A stretch of 64,000 bases of DNA, from contig NW_027480596.1 in NCBI RefSeq assembly GCF_051401765.1, positions 558,001 through 622,000 of the forward strand, written 5' to 3'. Position 1 is the stretch's first letter. Every line of letters starts with the position of its first letter. Both the position numbers and the translations under genes were made by a program. Below are positions 11,800 through 24,207 of this stretch, piece after piece. The notes under the pieces are model-generated. The model was not told where the DNA came from, did no database searches, and worked only from the letters and a program-made list of their open reading frames with translations. Origin of the DNA: Calliopsis andreniformis (Eukaryota; Arthropoda; Insecta; Hymenoptera; Andrenidae).

Positions 11800-13635
11800 C
11801 CAATCCTAGATCCTCAATCCTCAATCCTCAATCCTCAATCCTCAATCCTCATTCTTCAAACCTCAATACCCAATCCTCAGTCTTCAATCCTCAATGCTCA
11901 ATCCTCAATCCTCAAGCCTCAGTCCTCAATCCTCAATCCTCAATCATCAAACCTCAATCCTCAATCTTCAATCATCAATCCTCTATCTTCAACACTCAAT
12001 CCTCAATCCTCAATCCTCAATACTAACCATCAATCCTCAATTCTCGATACTCAATAGAATATCCTGAATTCTCAGGATTCAATACTGAAACCTCAATCCT
12101 CAACCCTCAGCCCTCATCCTCCATTCTCAATCGCCAATCCTCAATCCTGAATGTTCAATCCTCAACATTCAATCTTCAATCCTCAATCCTCAAACCTCAA
12201 TCCTCAATCCTCAATCCTCAGTGATCAATAATCAACCTCCAATCCTAGATCCTCAATCCTCAATCCTCAATCCGCAATCTTCAATCCTCAATAATCAATC
12301 TCCAATCCTAGATCCTCAATCCTCAATCCTCAATCCTCAACCCTCAATCCTCATTCTTCAAACCTCAATACCCAATCATCAATCTTCAATCCTCAATCCT
12401 CAAGCCTCAGTCCTCAATCCTCAATCCTCAATCCTCTAACCTCAATCCTCAACCCTCAGCCCTCATTCTCAATCCTCAATCCTCAGTCCTCAATATTCAA
12501 TCCCCAATACTCAATCTTCAATCCTCAATTCTCAATCCTCAATCCTCAATCCTCAATCCTCAGTCATAAATCCTCAATCTTCAATACTCAATCGTCAATC
12601 CTCAGTCCTCAATCCTCAATCCTCAACCCTCGGTCCTCAAACCTCAATCCTCAACCCTCAGTCCACATCCTCAATTCTCAATTCTCAATCCTCAATCCTC
12701 AATCCTCAACCTTCAATCTCCAAAAATCAATCTCCAATCTTAGATCCTCTATCCCCAATCCTCAGTCCTTAATCCTCAATCTTCAATCCTCAATCGCCAG
12801 TCCTCAATCTTCAATCCTCTATGCTCAATCGTCAATCCTCAAGCCTCAGTCCTCAATCCACAATCCTCAATCCTCAAACCTCAATCCTCAACCGTCAGTC
12901 CTCGTCCTCAATCCTCAACCCTCAATCCTCATTCCTCAATCTTCAATCATCAATACTCACTCTTCAATCCTCAATAATCAATCCTCAATCGTCAATCCTC
13001 AATCCCCAATCCTCAATCTTCAATGCTCAATCCTCAATCATCAATCATCAATCTTCAACACTCAATCCTCAATCCTCAATCCTCAATCCTCAATACTCAA
13101 TCCTCAATCTTCAATCCTCAATACTCAGTCTTCAATCCTCAATCCTCAATCCTCAATCCACAATCCTCAATCTTCAATCCTCTATACTCAATCTTCAATC
13201 CTCAATCCTCAATCCTCAATCCTCAATCCTCAGTCTTCAATCCACAATACCCAATCCTCAACCTTCAACCCTCAATCCTCAATCCTCAATCCTCAATCCT
13301 CAATCCTCATTCTTCAATCCTCAATACCCAATCCTCAATCTTCAATCCTCAATCCTAAATCCTCAATTCTCAATCCTCAATCCTCAGTCCTCAGACCTCA
13401 AGCCTCAATCCTCAACCCTCAGCCCTCATCCTCAATCCTCAACCCTCAATCCTCAATCCTCAGCCCTCAGTCCTCAAACCACAATGCTCAATCCTCAATC
13501 CCCAATCCTCAATCCTCAATCCTCAATCATCAATCCTCAATCTTCAATACTCATTCCTCAATCCTCAATCCCCAATCCTCAATCGTCAATCATCAATCCT
13601 CAATCTTCAACACTCAATCCTCAATCCTCAATCCT
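11800..13635. repeat. Third, partial copy of L1 (corresponds to about 3,258-5,100)
   Basis: Offset to L1 is 8,541 on the left and 8,520 after about 12,400, a loss of three heptamers near 12,390. It includes the G module (inverted repeat at 12,061-12,078), the U modules and the P modules in the same order as L1. Homology stops near 13,635, where a G-module lead-in replaces the plain heptamers of L1. It shares these landmarks with L1 but carries more substitutions than the second copy does. Confidence 0.85.
12061..12078. repeat. G-module inverted repeat
   Basis: Same arms with loop ATTC, in the third partial L1 copy, CAATACTGAAACC subtype. Confidence 0.85.
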
Positions 13636-14524
13636 CAATACTAACCATCAATCCTCAATTCTCGATACTCAATAGAATATCCTGAATTCTCAGGATTCAA
13701 TACTGAAACCTCAATCCTCAACCCTCAGCCCTCATCCTCCATCCTCAATCGTCAATCCTCAATCCTGAATCTTAAATCCTCAATATTCAATCTTCAATAT
13801 TCAATCCTCAAACCTCAATCCTCAATCCTCAATCCTCAGTGATCAATACTTAATCTTCAATACTCAATCCTCAATCCTCAACCCCCAACCATCAATCCTC
13901 AATACTCAACCATCAATCCTCAATTCTCATTACTCAATAGAACATCCTGAATTCTTATGGTTCAATACTCAATCCAGAATATCCAATAATCAAACCTCAA
14001 ACCTCAAGCATCAATTCTCAATACTCAATCCTCAACACTCAGTCCTCTCTCTTCAATCCTACATCCTCAACCCTCAATCCTCAAGCGTCAATTCTGAATC
14101 CTCAACCCTTAATCCTCAATCTTCAGACCTCAGTCCTAATCAATCTGTTGTCAATCCTCAATCCTCAATAGAATATCCTCAATTCAAAGTTTTCAATACT
14201 CAATACTCAATCTGCAATCTTCAAACCTCGATCCACAAACATCAATTCTCATCACTCAACACTCAACTCTCAGTCCTCAGTGTTCAATCCTCAATCCTCA
14301 ATTCCCAATCTTCAATCCTCAATACTGAATCTTCAATCCTCAATCCCAATCCACAATCCTCAGTCCTCAGTCCTCAAACCTCAATCCTCAATCCTCAATC
14401 CCCAATCCTCAATCCTCAATTTTCAATCATCAATCCTCAATCTTCAATACTCAATCCTCAATCCTCAATCCTCAATCCTCATTCCTCAATCATCAATCCT
14501 CAATCTTCAATACTCAATTCTCAG
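13456..14524. repeat. Block shared with 21,490-22,503
   Basis: Offset is 8,034 on the left and 7,978 on the right. The 56-bp change is exactly eight heptamers and lies at about 14,105-14,160, which is present here and absent at 22.13 kb. The block carries a G module (13,679-13,696), a diverged W module (about 13,936-13,965) and the first C module of the window (about 14,150-14,285). The right edge is the mismatch near 14,525/22,503. Confidence 0.85.
13679..13696. repeat. G-module inverted repeat
   Basis: Same arms with loop ATTC, CAATACTGAAACC subtype. Its counterpart is at 21,713. Confidence 0.85.
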
Positions 14525-15769
14525 TCCTCAATCGTCAGTCTTCTATCCTCAATACTCAACCTTCAATCCTCAACACTCAATCCTCAATCCTCAATCCTCA
14601 ATCCTCATTCTTCAATCCTCAGTACCCAATCCTCAATCTTCAGTCTTCAATACTCAATCCTCAATTCTCAGCCCTCTATCTTCAATCCTCAATACTAAAT
14701 CTTCAATCCTCAATCCTCGATCCTCAATTCTCAATCCTCAATTTTCAGTCTTCTATCCTCAATACTCAATCTTCAATCCACAACACTCAATCCTCAATAC
14801 TCAACCATCAATCCTAAATTCTCAATGCTCAATAGAATATCCTGAATTCTCAGGATTCTATACTCAAACCTCAATCCTCAACCCTCAGCCCTCATTCTCA
14901 AACCTCAATCCTCAACCCTCAGCCCTCATTCTGAATCCTCAATCCTCAATCCTCAATATTCAATCCCCAATACTCAATCTTCAATCCTCAATCCTCAATC
15001 CTCAATCCTCAGCACTCAGTCCTCAAACCTCAATGCTCAATCCTCAATCCCCAATCCTCAATCCTCAATCCTCAATCACCAATCCTCAATCTTCAATGCT
15101 CATTCCTCAATCCTCAATCCCCAATCCTCAATCTTCAATCATCAATCCTCAATCCTCAATCTTCAACACTCAATCCTCAATCCTCAATCCTCAATACTAA
15201 CCATCAATCCTCAATTCTCGATACTCAATAGAATATCCTGAATTCTCTGGATTCAATACTGAAACCTCAACCCTCAAGCCTCAGCCCTCATCCTCCATCC
15301 TCAATCGCCAATCCTCAATCCTGAATCTTCAATCCTGAACATTCAATCTTCTATCCTCAATCCTCAAACCACAATCCTCAATCCTCAATCCTCAGTGATC
15401 AATACTCAATGTTCAATACTCAATCCTCAATCCTCAATCCTCATTCTTCAAACCTCAATAACCAATTCTCAATCTTCATCCTCAATAATCAATCTCCAAT
15501 CCTAGATCCTCAATCCTCAATCCTCAATCCCCAATCTTCAAACCTCAATAATCAATCTCCAATCCTAGGCCCCCAATCCTCAATCCTCAATCCTCAATCC
15601 TCAATCGTCAACCTTCAGTCCTCAATACTCAATCTTCAATTCTCAATCTTCAATCCTCAATCCTCAATCCTCAATCCTCAGTACTCAATCCTGAATCCTC
15701 AATCTTCAATCCTCAATACTCAATCTTCAACCCTCAATCCTCAATCCTCAATTCTCAATCCTCAATCTT
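14525..15769. repeat. Mosaic heptamer stretch with two G-class modules
   Basis: The first G module (14,839-14,856) has the intact inverted repeat. The second (about 15,231-15,255) has TCTGGAT in the right arm, which breaks it. U modules lie near 15,490 and 15,560. Most of the stretch has partial relatives at 17.2-18.0 kb. No gene is seen. Confidence 0.75.
14839..14856. repeat. G-module inverted repeat
   Basis: Same arms with loop ATTC, CTATACTCAAACC subtype. Confidence 0.85.
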
Positions 15770-16257
15770 CAATCCTCAATCCTCAATCCTCAATCTTCAA
15801 TCCTCAATACTCAATCTGCAATCCTCAATCCTCAAACCTCAGTCCCCAATCATCAATCGTCAATAATCAATCTCCAATCCTAGGTCCTCAATCCGCAACC
15901 CTCAATCCTCAATCCTCAATCCTCATCCTTCAATCCTCAATACCCAATCCTCAATCTTCAATACTCAATCCTCAATCCTCAATCCCCAATCATCAATATT
16001 CAACACACAACCCTCAGCCAACATTCCTCAATACTCAACCATCAATCCTCAATTCTCAATACTCAATAGAATATCCTGAATCCGCATGGTTCGGTACTCA
16101 AACCACAATATTCAATAATCAAATCTCAATCCTCAATCTTCAATCCTCAATACTCAATTTCAATCCTCAATCCTCAGTCTTCAACCCTCAATCCTCAATT
16201 ATCAATCCTCAATCCTCAATCCTCAATCTTCAATCCTCAATACTCAATCTTCAATCC
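15770..16257. repeat. W-module block shared with 18,561-19,048
   Basis: The two copies lie 2,791 bp apart; the first mismatch on the right is 16,258C/19,049T. The block contains a U-like unit with CCTAGG (about 15,875) and the W module with ATCCGCATGGTTCGG. The same W subtype occurs in both L1 copies (about 1,846 and 6,480), so the block is also related to the L1 interior. Confidence 0.85.
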
Positions 16258-16862
16258 CCAATCCTCAATCCTCAATCCTCAATCCTCATTCATCAAACCT
16301 CAATCCTCAACCATCAGTCCTCATCCTCAATTCTCAATCCTCAATCCTCAATCCTCTATCCTCAATCTTCAATCCTCAATAATCGATCTCCAATCATAGA
16401 TCCTCAATCCCCAATCTTCAATCCTTAGTCCTCAATCCTCAATCCTCAATCCTCAATCCTCAATATTCAATCCTCAATCCTCGATCCTCATTCCTCAGTC
16501 GTCAATCCTCAATCCTAAATCCACAATCCTCAATATTCAATCCTCAATACTCAACCTTCAATCCTCAATACTCGATCCTCAATCCTCAATCCTCAATCCT
16601 CAGTCATAAATCCTCAATCTTCAATACTCAATCTTCAATCCTCCATCCTCAATCCTCAACCCTCAATCCTCAATCCTCAATTCTCAATCTTCAATCCTCA
16701 ATAATCAATCTCCAATCCTAGATCCTCAATCCCCAATCTTCAATCCTTAATCCTCAATCTTTAATCCTTAATCCTCAATCGTCAATCTTCAATCCTCAAT
16801 ACTCAGTCTTCAATCCTCAATCCTCAATCCTCAATCGTCAATCCTCATTCCTCAATCCTCAA
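16258..16862. repeat. Block shared with 20,488-21,092 (offset about 4,230)
   Basis: It starts with a CATTCAT unit and a P-type CATCCT hexamer, then continues with an ATAGATCCT-containing U relative. Relatives also occur at about 2,600-2,930 and 7,235-7,560 in L1. The 20.9-kb copy lost one base near 20,951 (CAAACCC then a 6-bp unit), a private phase break not seen here. Confidence 0.8.
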
Positions 16863-18560
16863 TCCTCAACCTTCAATCCCCAAAGATCAATCTCCAATCC
16901 TAGATCTTCAATCCCCAATCCTCAGTCCTTAATCCTCAATCTTCAATCCTCAATCGCCAGTCCTCAATCTTCAATCCTCTATGCTCAATCGTCAATCCTC
17001 AAGCCTCAGTCCTCAATCCTCAATCCTCAATCCTCAAACCTCAATCCTCAACCGTCAGTCCTCGTCCTCAATCCTCAACCCTCAATCCTGATTCTTCAAT
17101 CCTCAATACCCAATTCTCAATCTTCAATCCTCAATCCTAAATCCTCAATTCTCAATCCTCAATCCTGAGTCCTCAGTCCTCAAACCTCAATCCTCAACCC
17201 TCAGCCCTAATCCTGAATACTCAATCCTCAATCCTCAATCCTCAGCCCTCTGTCCTCCAACCTCAATGCTCAATCCTCAATCCCCAATCCTCAATCCTCA
17301 ATCCTCAATCATCAATCGTCAATCTTCAATACTCATTCCTCAATCCTCAATCCCCAATCCTCAATCTTCAATCATCAATCCTCAATCTTCAACACTCAAT
17401 CCTCAATCCTCAATCCTCAATACTAACCATCAATCCTCAATTCTCGATACTCAATAGAATATCCTGAATTTTCAGGATTCTATACTCAAACCTCAATCCT
17501 CAATCCTCAGCCCTCATTCTCAATCCTCAATCCTCAATCCTCAATATTCAATCCCCAATACTCAATCTTCAATCCTCAATCCCCAATCCTCAATCTTCAA
17601 TCATCAATCCTCAATCTTCAACACTCAATCCTCAATCCTCAATCCTCAATACTAACCATCAATCCTCAATTCTCGATACTCAATAGAATATCCTGAATTC
17701 TCTGGATTCAATACTGAAACCTCAACCCTCAAGCCTCAGCCCTCATCCTTCATCCTCAATCGCCAATCCTCAATCCTGAATCTTCAATCCTGAACATTCA
17801 ATCTTCTATCCTCAATCCTCAAACCTCAATCCTCAATCCTCAATCCTCAGTGATGAATACTCAATCTTCAATACTCAATCCTCAATCCTCAATCCTCATT
17901 CTTCAAACCTCAATAACCAATTCTCAATCTTCATCCTCAATAATCAATCTCCAATCCTATGATCCTCAATCCTCAATCCTCAATCCCCAATCTTCAATCC
18001 TCAATGATCAATCTCCAATCCTAGATCCTCAATCCTCAATCGTCAATCCTCAATCCTCAATCGTCAACCTTCAGTCCTCAATACTCAATCTTCAATTCTC
18101 AATCTTCAGTCTTCAATCCTCAATTCCCAATCCTCAACCCTCAATACTCAATCCTCAATCTTCAATACTCAATCTTCAATCCTCAATCCTCAATCCTCAA
18201 TCCTCGATCCTCAATCCTCAAACCTCAATCCTCAATCCTCAATATTCAATCATCAATACTCAATCTTCAATCCTCAATCCTCAATCCTCAATCCTCAATC
18301 CCCAATCCTCAATATTCAACACACAACCCTCAGCCAACAAACCTCAATACTCAACCATCAATCCTCAATTCTCAATACTCAATAGAATATCCTGAATTCG
18401 CATGGTTCGATACTCAATCCACAATATTCAATAATCAAATCTCAATCCTCAATCTTCAATCGTCAATACTCAATTTCAATCCTCAATCCTCAATCTTCAA
18501 TCCTCAATCCTCAATTGTCAATCCTCAATCCTCAATCCTCAACCTTCGATCCTCAATCTT
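16863..18560. repeat. Mosaic stretch with two near-adjacent G modules
   Basis: A G module with loop ATTT lies at 17,461-17,478. Another at about 17,694-17,711 has a broken right arm (TCTGGAT). A W module lies near 18,381-18,410. The two G lead-ins share the six-base unit AACCAT and lie about 240 bp apart, consistent with a short local duplication. No gene is seen. Confidence 0.75.
17461..17478. repeat. G-module inverted repeat, loop ATTT
   Basis: The arms are intact but the loop is ATTT, so the EcoRI site is lost. The same loop variant occurs only at 40,043. Confidence 0.85.
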
Positions 18561-19048
18561 CAATCCTCAATCCTCAATCCTCAATCTTCAATCCTCAATA
18601 CTCAATCTGCAATCCTCAATCCTCAAACCTCAGTCCCCAATCATCAATCGTCAATAATCAATCTCCAATCCTAGGTCCTCAATCCGCAACCCTCAATCCT
18701 CAATCCTCAATCCTCATCCTTCAATCCTCAATACCCAATCCTCAATCTTCAATACTCAATCCTCAATCCTCAATCCCCAATCCTCAATATTCAGCACACA
18801 ACCCTCAGCCAACATTCCTCAATACTCAACCATCAATCCTCAATCCTCAATACTCAATAGAATATCCTGAATCCGCATGGTTCGGTACTCAAACCACAAT
18901 ATTCAATAATCAAATCTCAATCCTCAATCTTCAATCCTCAATACTCAATTTCAATCCTCAATCCTCAGTCTTCAACCCTCAATCCTCAATTATCAATCCT
19001 CAATCCTCAATCCTCAACCTTCAATCCTCAATACTCAATCTTCAATCC
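18561..19048. repeat. W-module block, second copy of 15,770-16,257
   Basis: Matches 15,770-16,257 at offset 2,791. It carries the W subtype with GCATGGTTCGG. The offset is 5 modulo 7, that is minus 2, as expected if the interval holds a count of six-base units leaving remainder 2 modulo 7; I did not count them all. Confidence 0.85.
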
Positions 19049-21489
19049 TCAATCCTCAATCCTCAATCCTCAATCCACAATCCTCAATCCTCAATCCTCA
19101 ATCCTCAATCCTCAATACTCAATCTGAAATCCTCAGGCGTCAATCCTCAATCCTCAATGCTCATTCTTCAATCCTCAATACCCAATCCTCAATCTTCAAT
19201 CCTCGATACTCAATCTTCACTCCTCAATCCTCAATCCTCAATCCTCGATCCTCAATCCTCAATCCTCAATCCTCAATCCTCAATCCTCAATACTCAATCT
19301 GCAATCCTCAATCCTCAATCCTCAATCCTCAATCCTCAATCCTCATTCTTCAATCCTCAATACCCAATCCTCAATCTTCAATCCTCAATCCTCAATCCTC
19401 AATTCTCAATCCTCAATCCTCAATCCTCAGACCGCAAACATCAATATTCAACCCTCAGTCCTCGTCCTCTATCCACAACCATCAATCCTCAATCCTCAAT
19501 CTTCAATCATCAATATTCAGTCTTCAATCCTCAATTCCCAATCCTCAACCCTCAATACTCAATCCTCAATCTTCAATACTCAATCTTCAATCCTCAATCC
19601 TCAATCCTCAATCCTCGATCCTCAATCCTCAAACCTCAATCCTCAATCCTCAATATTCAATCATCAATACTCAATCTTCAATCCTCAATCCTCAGTCCTC
19701 AATCCTCAATCCCCAATCCTCAATATTCAACACACAACCCTCAGCCAACAAACCTCAATACTCAACCATCAATACTCAATTCTCAATACTCAATAGAATA
19801 TCCTGAATTCGCATGGTTCGATACTCAACCCACAATATTCAATAATCAAATCTCAATCCTCAATCTTCAATCCTCAATACTCAATTTCAATCCTCAATCC
19901 TCAATGTTCAATCCTCAATCCTCAATTGTCAATCCTCAATCCTCAATCCTCAACCTTCAATCCGCAATACTCAACCTTCAATCCTCAATCCTCAATCCTG
20001 AATCCTCAATCCTCAATCCTCAATCCTCAATCCTCAATCCTCAATCCTCAATCCTCAATCCTCAATACTCAATCTGCAATCCTCAATCCTCAATCCTCAA
20101 TCCTCAATGCTCATTCTTCAATCCTCAATACCCAATCCTCAATCTTCAAACCTCAATCCTCAATCCTCAATTCTCAATCCTCAATTATCAATCCTCAGAC
20201 CTCAAACATCAATCTTCAACCCTCAGTTCTCGTCCTCAATCCACAACACTCAATCCTCAATCCTCAATCTTCAATCATCAATATTCAATCTTCAATCCTC
20301 AATCCTCAATCCTCAATCCTCAATCCTCAATCCTCAATCCTCAATCCTCAATCTTCAATCCTCAATCCTCAATCCTCAATCCTCAATCCTCAATCCTCAA
20401 TCCTCAATCCTCAATCTTCAATCCTCAATCCTCAATCCTCAATCCTGAATTCTCAATCTTCAATCCTCAATACTCAATCTTCAATCCCCAATCCTCAATC
20501 CTCAATCCTCAATCCTCATTCATCAAACCTCAATCCTCAACCATCAGTCCTCATCCTCAATTCTCAATCCTCAATCCTCAATCCTCTATCCTCAATCTTC
20601 AATCCTCAATAATCGATCTCCAATCATAGATCCTCAATCCCCAATCTTCAATCCTTAGTCCTCAATCCTCAATACTCAATCCTCAGTCCTCAATATTCAA
20701 TCCTCAATCCTCGATCCTCATTCCTCAGTCGTCAATCCTCAATCCTATATCCACAATCCTCAATATTCAATCCTCAATACTCAACCTTCAATCCTCAATA
20801 CTCAATCCTCAATCCTCAATCCTCAATCCTCAGTCATAAATCCTCAATCTTCAATACTCAATCTTCAATCCTCAATCCTCAATCCTCAACCCTCAATCCT
20901 CAATCCTCAATTCTCAATCTTCAATCCTCAATAATCAATCTCCAATCCTAGATCCTCAAACCCAATCTTCAATCCTTAATCCTCAATCTTTAATCCTTAA
21001 TCCTCAATCGTCAATCTTCAATCCTCAATACTCAGTCTTCAATCCTCAATCCTCAATCCTCAATCGTCAATCCTCATTCCTCAATCCTCAATACCCAATC
21101 CTCAATCCTCAGTCCTCAAACATCAGTCCTGAATCCTCAATCCTGAATCCTCAATCTTCAGCCCTCAGTCCTCAACAATCGGTTGTCAATCCTCAATCCT
21201 CAATAGAATATGATCAATTCACAGATTTCAATACTCAATACTCAATCTCCAATCTTCAAGTCCCTATCCTCAAACGTCAATTCTCATCACTCAACCCTCA
21301 ACACTCAGTCCCCAATCCTCAATATTCAATCCTCAATCCTCCGTTCTCAATCCACGATCCTCAACTTTCAATCCTCAATACTGAATCTTCAATCCTCAAT
21401 CCTCAATCCTCAATCCTCAATTCTCAACACTCAATCCTTAATCCTCAGTCCTCAGACCTCAAGCCTCAATCCTCAATCCTCAATCCTCA
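19049..21489. repeat. Mosaic stretch: L1-like segment, W module, and copy of 16.26-16.86 kb
   Basis: 19,130-19,520 resembles both 2,090-2,460 and 5,140-5,510 of L1. A W module lies near 19,793-19,820. 20,488-21,092 matches 16,258-16,862. A diverged C module lies near 21,190-21,320 (GATCAATTCACAG form). A long run of nearly pure CAATCCT at about 19,980-20,100 and 20,300-20,450 is among the most homogeneous parts of the window. No gene is seen. Confidence 0.75.
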
Positions 21490-22503
21490 ATCCTCAGACC
21501 TCAGTCCTCAAACCACAATGCTCAATCCTCAATCCCCAATCCTCAATCCTCAATCCTCAATCATCAATCCTCAATCTTCAATACTCATTCCTCAATCCTC
21601 AATCCCCAATCCTCATTCTTCAATCATCAATCCTCAATCTTCAACACTCAATCCTCAATCCTCAATCCTCAATACTAACCATCAATCCTCAATTCTCGAT
21701 ACTCAATAGAATATCCTGAATTCTCAGGATTCAATACTGAAACCTCAACCCTCAACCCTCAGCCCTCATCCTCCATCCCCAATCGTCAATCCTCAATCCT
21801 GAATCTTAAATCCTCAATATTCAATCTTCAATATTCAATCCTCAAACCTCAATCCTCAATCCTCAAACCTCAGTGATCAATACTTAATCTTCAATACTCA
21901 ATCCTCAATCCTCAACCCCCAACCATCAATCCTCAATACTCAACCATCAATCCTCAATTCTCAATACTCAATAGAACATCCTGAATTCTTATGGTTCAAT
22001 ACTCAATCCAGAATATCCAATAATCAAACCTCAAACCTCAAGCATCAATACTCAACACTCAATCCTCAACACTCAGTCCTCTCTCTTCAATTCTACATCC
22101 TCAACACTCAATCCTCAAGCGTCAATTCTGAATCCTCAATCCTCAATAGAATATCCTCAATTCAAAGTTTTCAATACTCAATACTCAATCTGCAATCTTC
22201 AAACCTCGATCCACAAACATCAATTCTCATCACTCAACACTCAACTCTCAGTCCTCAGTGTTCAATCCTCAATCCTCAATTCCCAATCTTCAATCCTCAA
22301 TACTGAATCTTCGATCCTCAATCCCAATCCACAATCCTCAGTCCTCAGTCCTCAAACCTCAATCCTCAATCCTCAATCCCCAATCCTCAATCCTCAATTT
22401 TCAATCATCAATCCTCAATCTCCAATACTCAATCCTCAATCCTCAATCCTCAATCCTCATTCCTCAATCATCAATCCTCAATCTCCAATACTCAATTCTC
22501 AAT
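21490..22503. repeat. Block shared with 13,456-14,524, lacking eight heptamers
   Basis: Counterpart of 13,456-14,524. It has the G module (21,713-21,730), the diverged W module (about 21,966) and the C module (about 22,150). The 56 bp corresponding to about 14,105-14,160 are missing near 22,133. Confidence 0.85.
21713..21730. repeat. G-module inverted repeat
   Basis: Same arms with loop ATTC; counterpart of 13,679-13,696. Confidence 0.85.
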
Positions 22504-23269
22504 CCTCAATCCTCAGTCCTCAGTCATAAATCCTCAATCTTCAACACTCAATCGTCAATCCTCAGTCCTCAATCCTCAATCCTCAATCCTCGTTCCTCAA
22601 TCCTCAATCCTCATCCCTCAGTCCACATCCTCAATTCTCAATTCTCAATCCTCAATCCTCAATCCTCAATTTTCAATCCCCAAAAATCAATCTCCAATCC
22701 TAGATCCTCAATCCCCAATCCTCAGTCCTTAATCCTCAATCTTCAATCCTCAATCGCCAGTCCTCAATCTTCAATCCTCTATGCTCAATCGTCAATCCTC
22801 AAGCCTCAGTCCTCAATCCTCAATCCTCAATCCTCAAACCTCAATCCTCAACCGTCAGTCCTCGTCCTCAATCCTCAACCCTCAATCATCAATCCTTAAC
22901 CTTCAATCATCAATACTCATTCTTCAATCCTCAATACTCAATCCTCAATCGTCAATCCTCAATCCCCAATCCTCAATCTTCAATGCTCAATCCTCAATCC
23001 TCAATCCTCAATCCTCAATCCTCAATCTTCAATAATCAATACTCAATCTTCAATCCTCAATCCTCAATCCTCAATCCTCAATCCTCAATCCTCAATCCTG
23101 AATCCTCAATCTTCAATCCACAATACTCAATCTGCAATCCTCAATCCTCAATCCTCAGTGATCAATACTCAATCTTCAATACTCAATCCTCAATCCTCAA
23201 TCCTCAATCCTCAATCCTCAATCCTCAATCCCCAATCCTCATTTCTCAACCCTCAATCCTCAACCCTTA
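22504..23269. repeat. Block shared with 10,735-11,560
   Basis: This is the counterpart of the block described at 10.7 kb, offset 11,779 bp. Two P-type hexamers and the CAATCGC marker are conserved. The left edge joins directly to the end of the 13.46/21.49-kb shared block, so 22.5 kb is a recombination junction between two different sources. Confidence 0.78.
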
Positions 23270-24207
23270 GTCCTCATCCCCAATTCTCAATTCTCAATCC
23301 TCAATCCTCAATTCTCAATCTTCATCCTCAATAATCAATCTCCAATCCTAGATACTCAATCCTCAATCCTCAATCCCCAATCTTCAATCCTCAATATTCA
23401 ATCTCCAATCCTAGATCCTCAATCCTCAATCCTCAATCCTCAATCCTCAATCCTCATTCTTCAACCCTCAATACCCAATTCTCAATCTTCATACTCAATA
23501 ATCAATCTCCAATCCTAGATCCTCAATCCTCAATCCTCAATCCCCAATCTTCAATCCTCAATAATCAATCTCCAATCCTAGATCCTCAATCCTCAATCCT
23601 CAATCCTCAACCCTCAATCCTCATTCTTCAAACCTCAATACCCAATCATCAATCTTCAATCCTCAATGCTCAATACTCAATCCTCAAGCCTCAGTCCTCA
23701 ATCCTCAATCCTCAATCCTCTAACCTCAATCCTCAACCCTCAGCCCTCATTCTCAATCCTCAATCCTCAGTCCTCAATATTCAATCCCCAATACTCAATC
23801 TTCAATCCTCAATTCGCAATCCTCAATCCTCAATCCTCAATCCTCAGTCATAAATCCTCAATCTTCAATACTCAATCGTCAATCCTCAGTCCTCAATCCT
23901 CAATCCTCAACCCTCGGTCCTCAAACCTCAATCCTCAACCCTCAGTCCACATCCTCAATTCTCAATTCTCAATCCTCAATCCTCAATCCTCAACCTTCAA
24001 TCTCCAAAAATCAATCTCCAATCTTAGATCCTCAATCCCCAATCCTCAGTCCTCAATCCTCAATCTTCAATCCTCAATCGCCAGTCCTCAATCTTCAATC
24101 CTCTATGCTCAATCGTCAATCCTCAAGCCTCAGTCCTCAATCCTCAATCCTCAATCCTCAAACCTCAATCCTCAACCGTCAGTCCTCGTCCTCAATCCTC
24201 AACCCTC
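23270..24207. repeat. Block shared with 32,973-33,910 (938 bp)
   Basis: The copies are 9,703 bp apart. The left edge is a shared CATCCCC junction; the right edge is where 24,208 continues with plain heptamers while 33,911 continues with TTCCTGATTCTT-like sequence. The interior carries U modules, the CTAACCT unit and the CAGTCCA then CATCCT P variant. Confidence 0.85.

Noticed and set aside
18515..20629. Longest open frame (about 704 codons) of NPQSSIL-type repeats as a protein gene
   Set aside because: Other open frames with the same permuted peptide overlap it, the ATG comes from a variant heptamer, and nothing other than repeat-derived residues is encoded. No signal peptide, domain or splice structure is visible.
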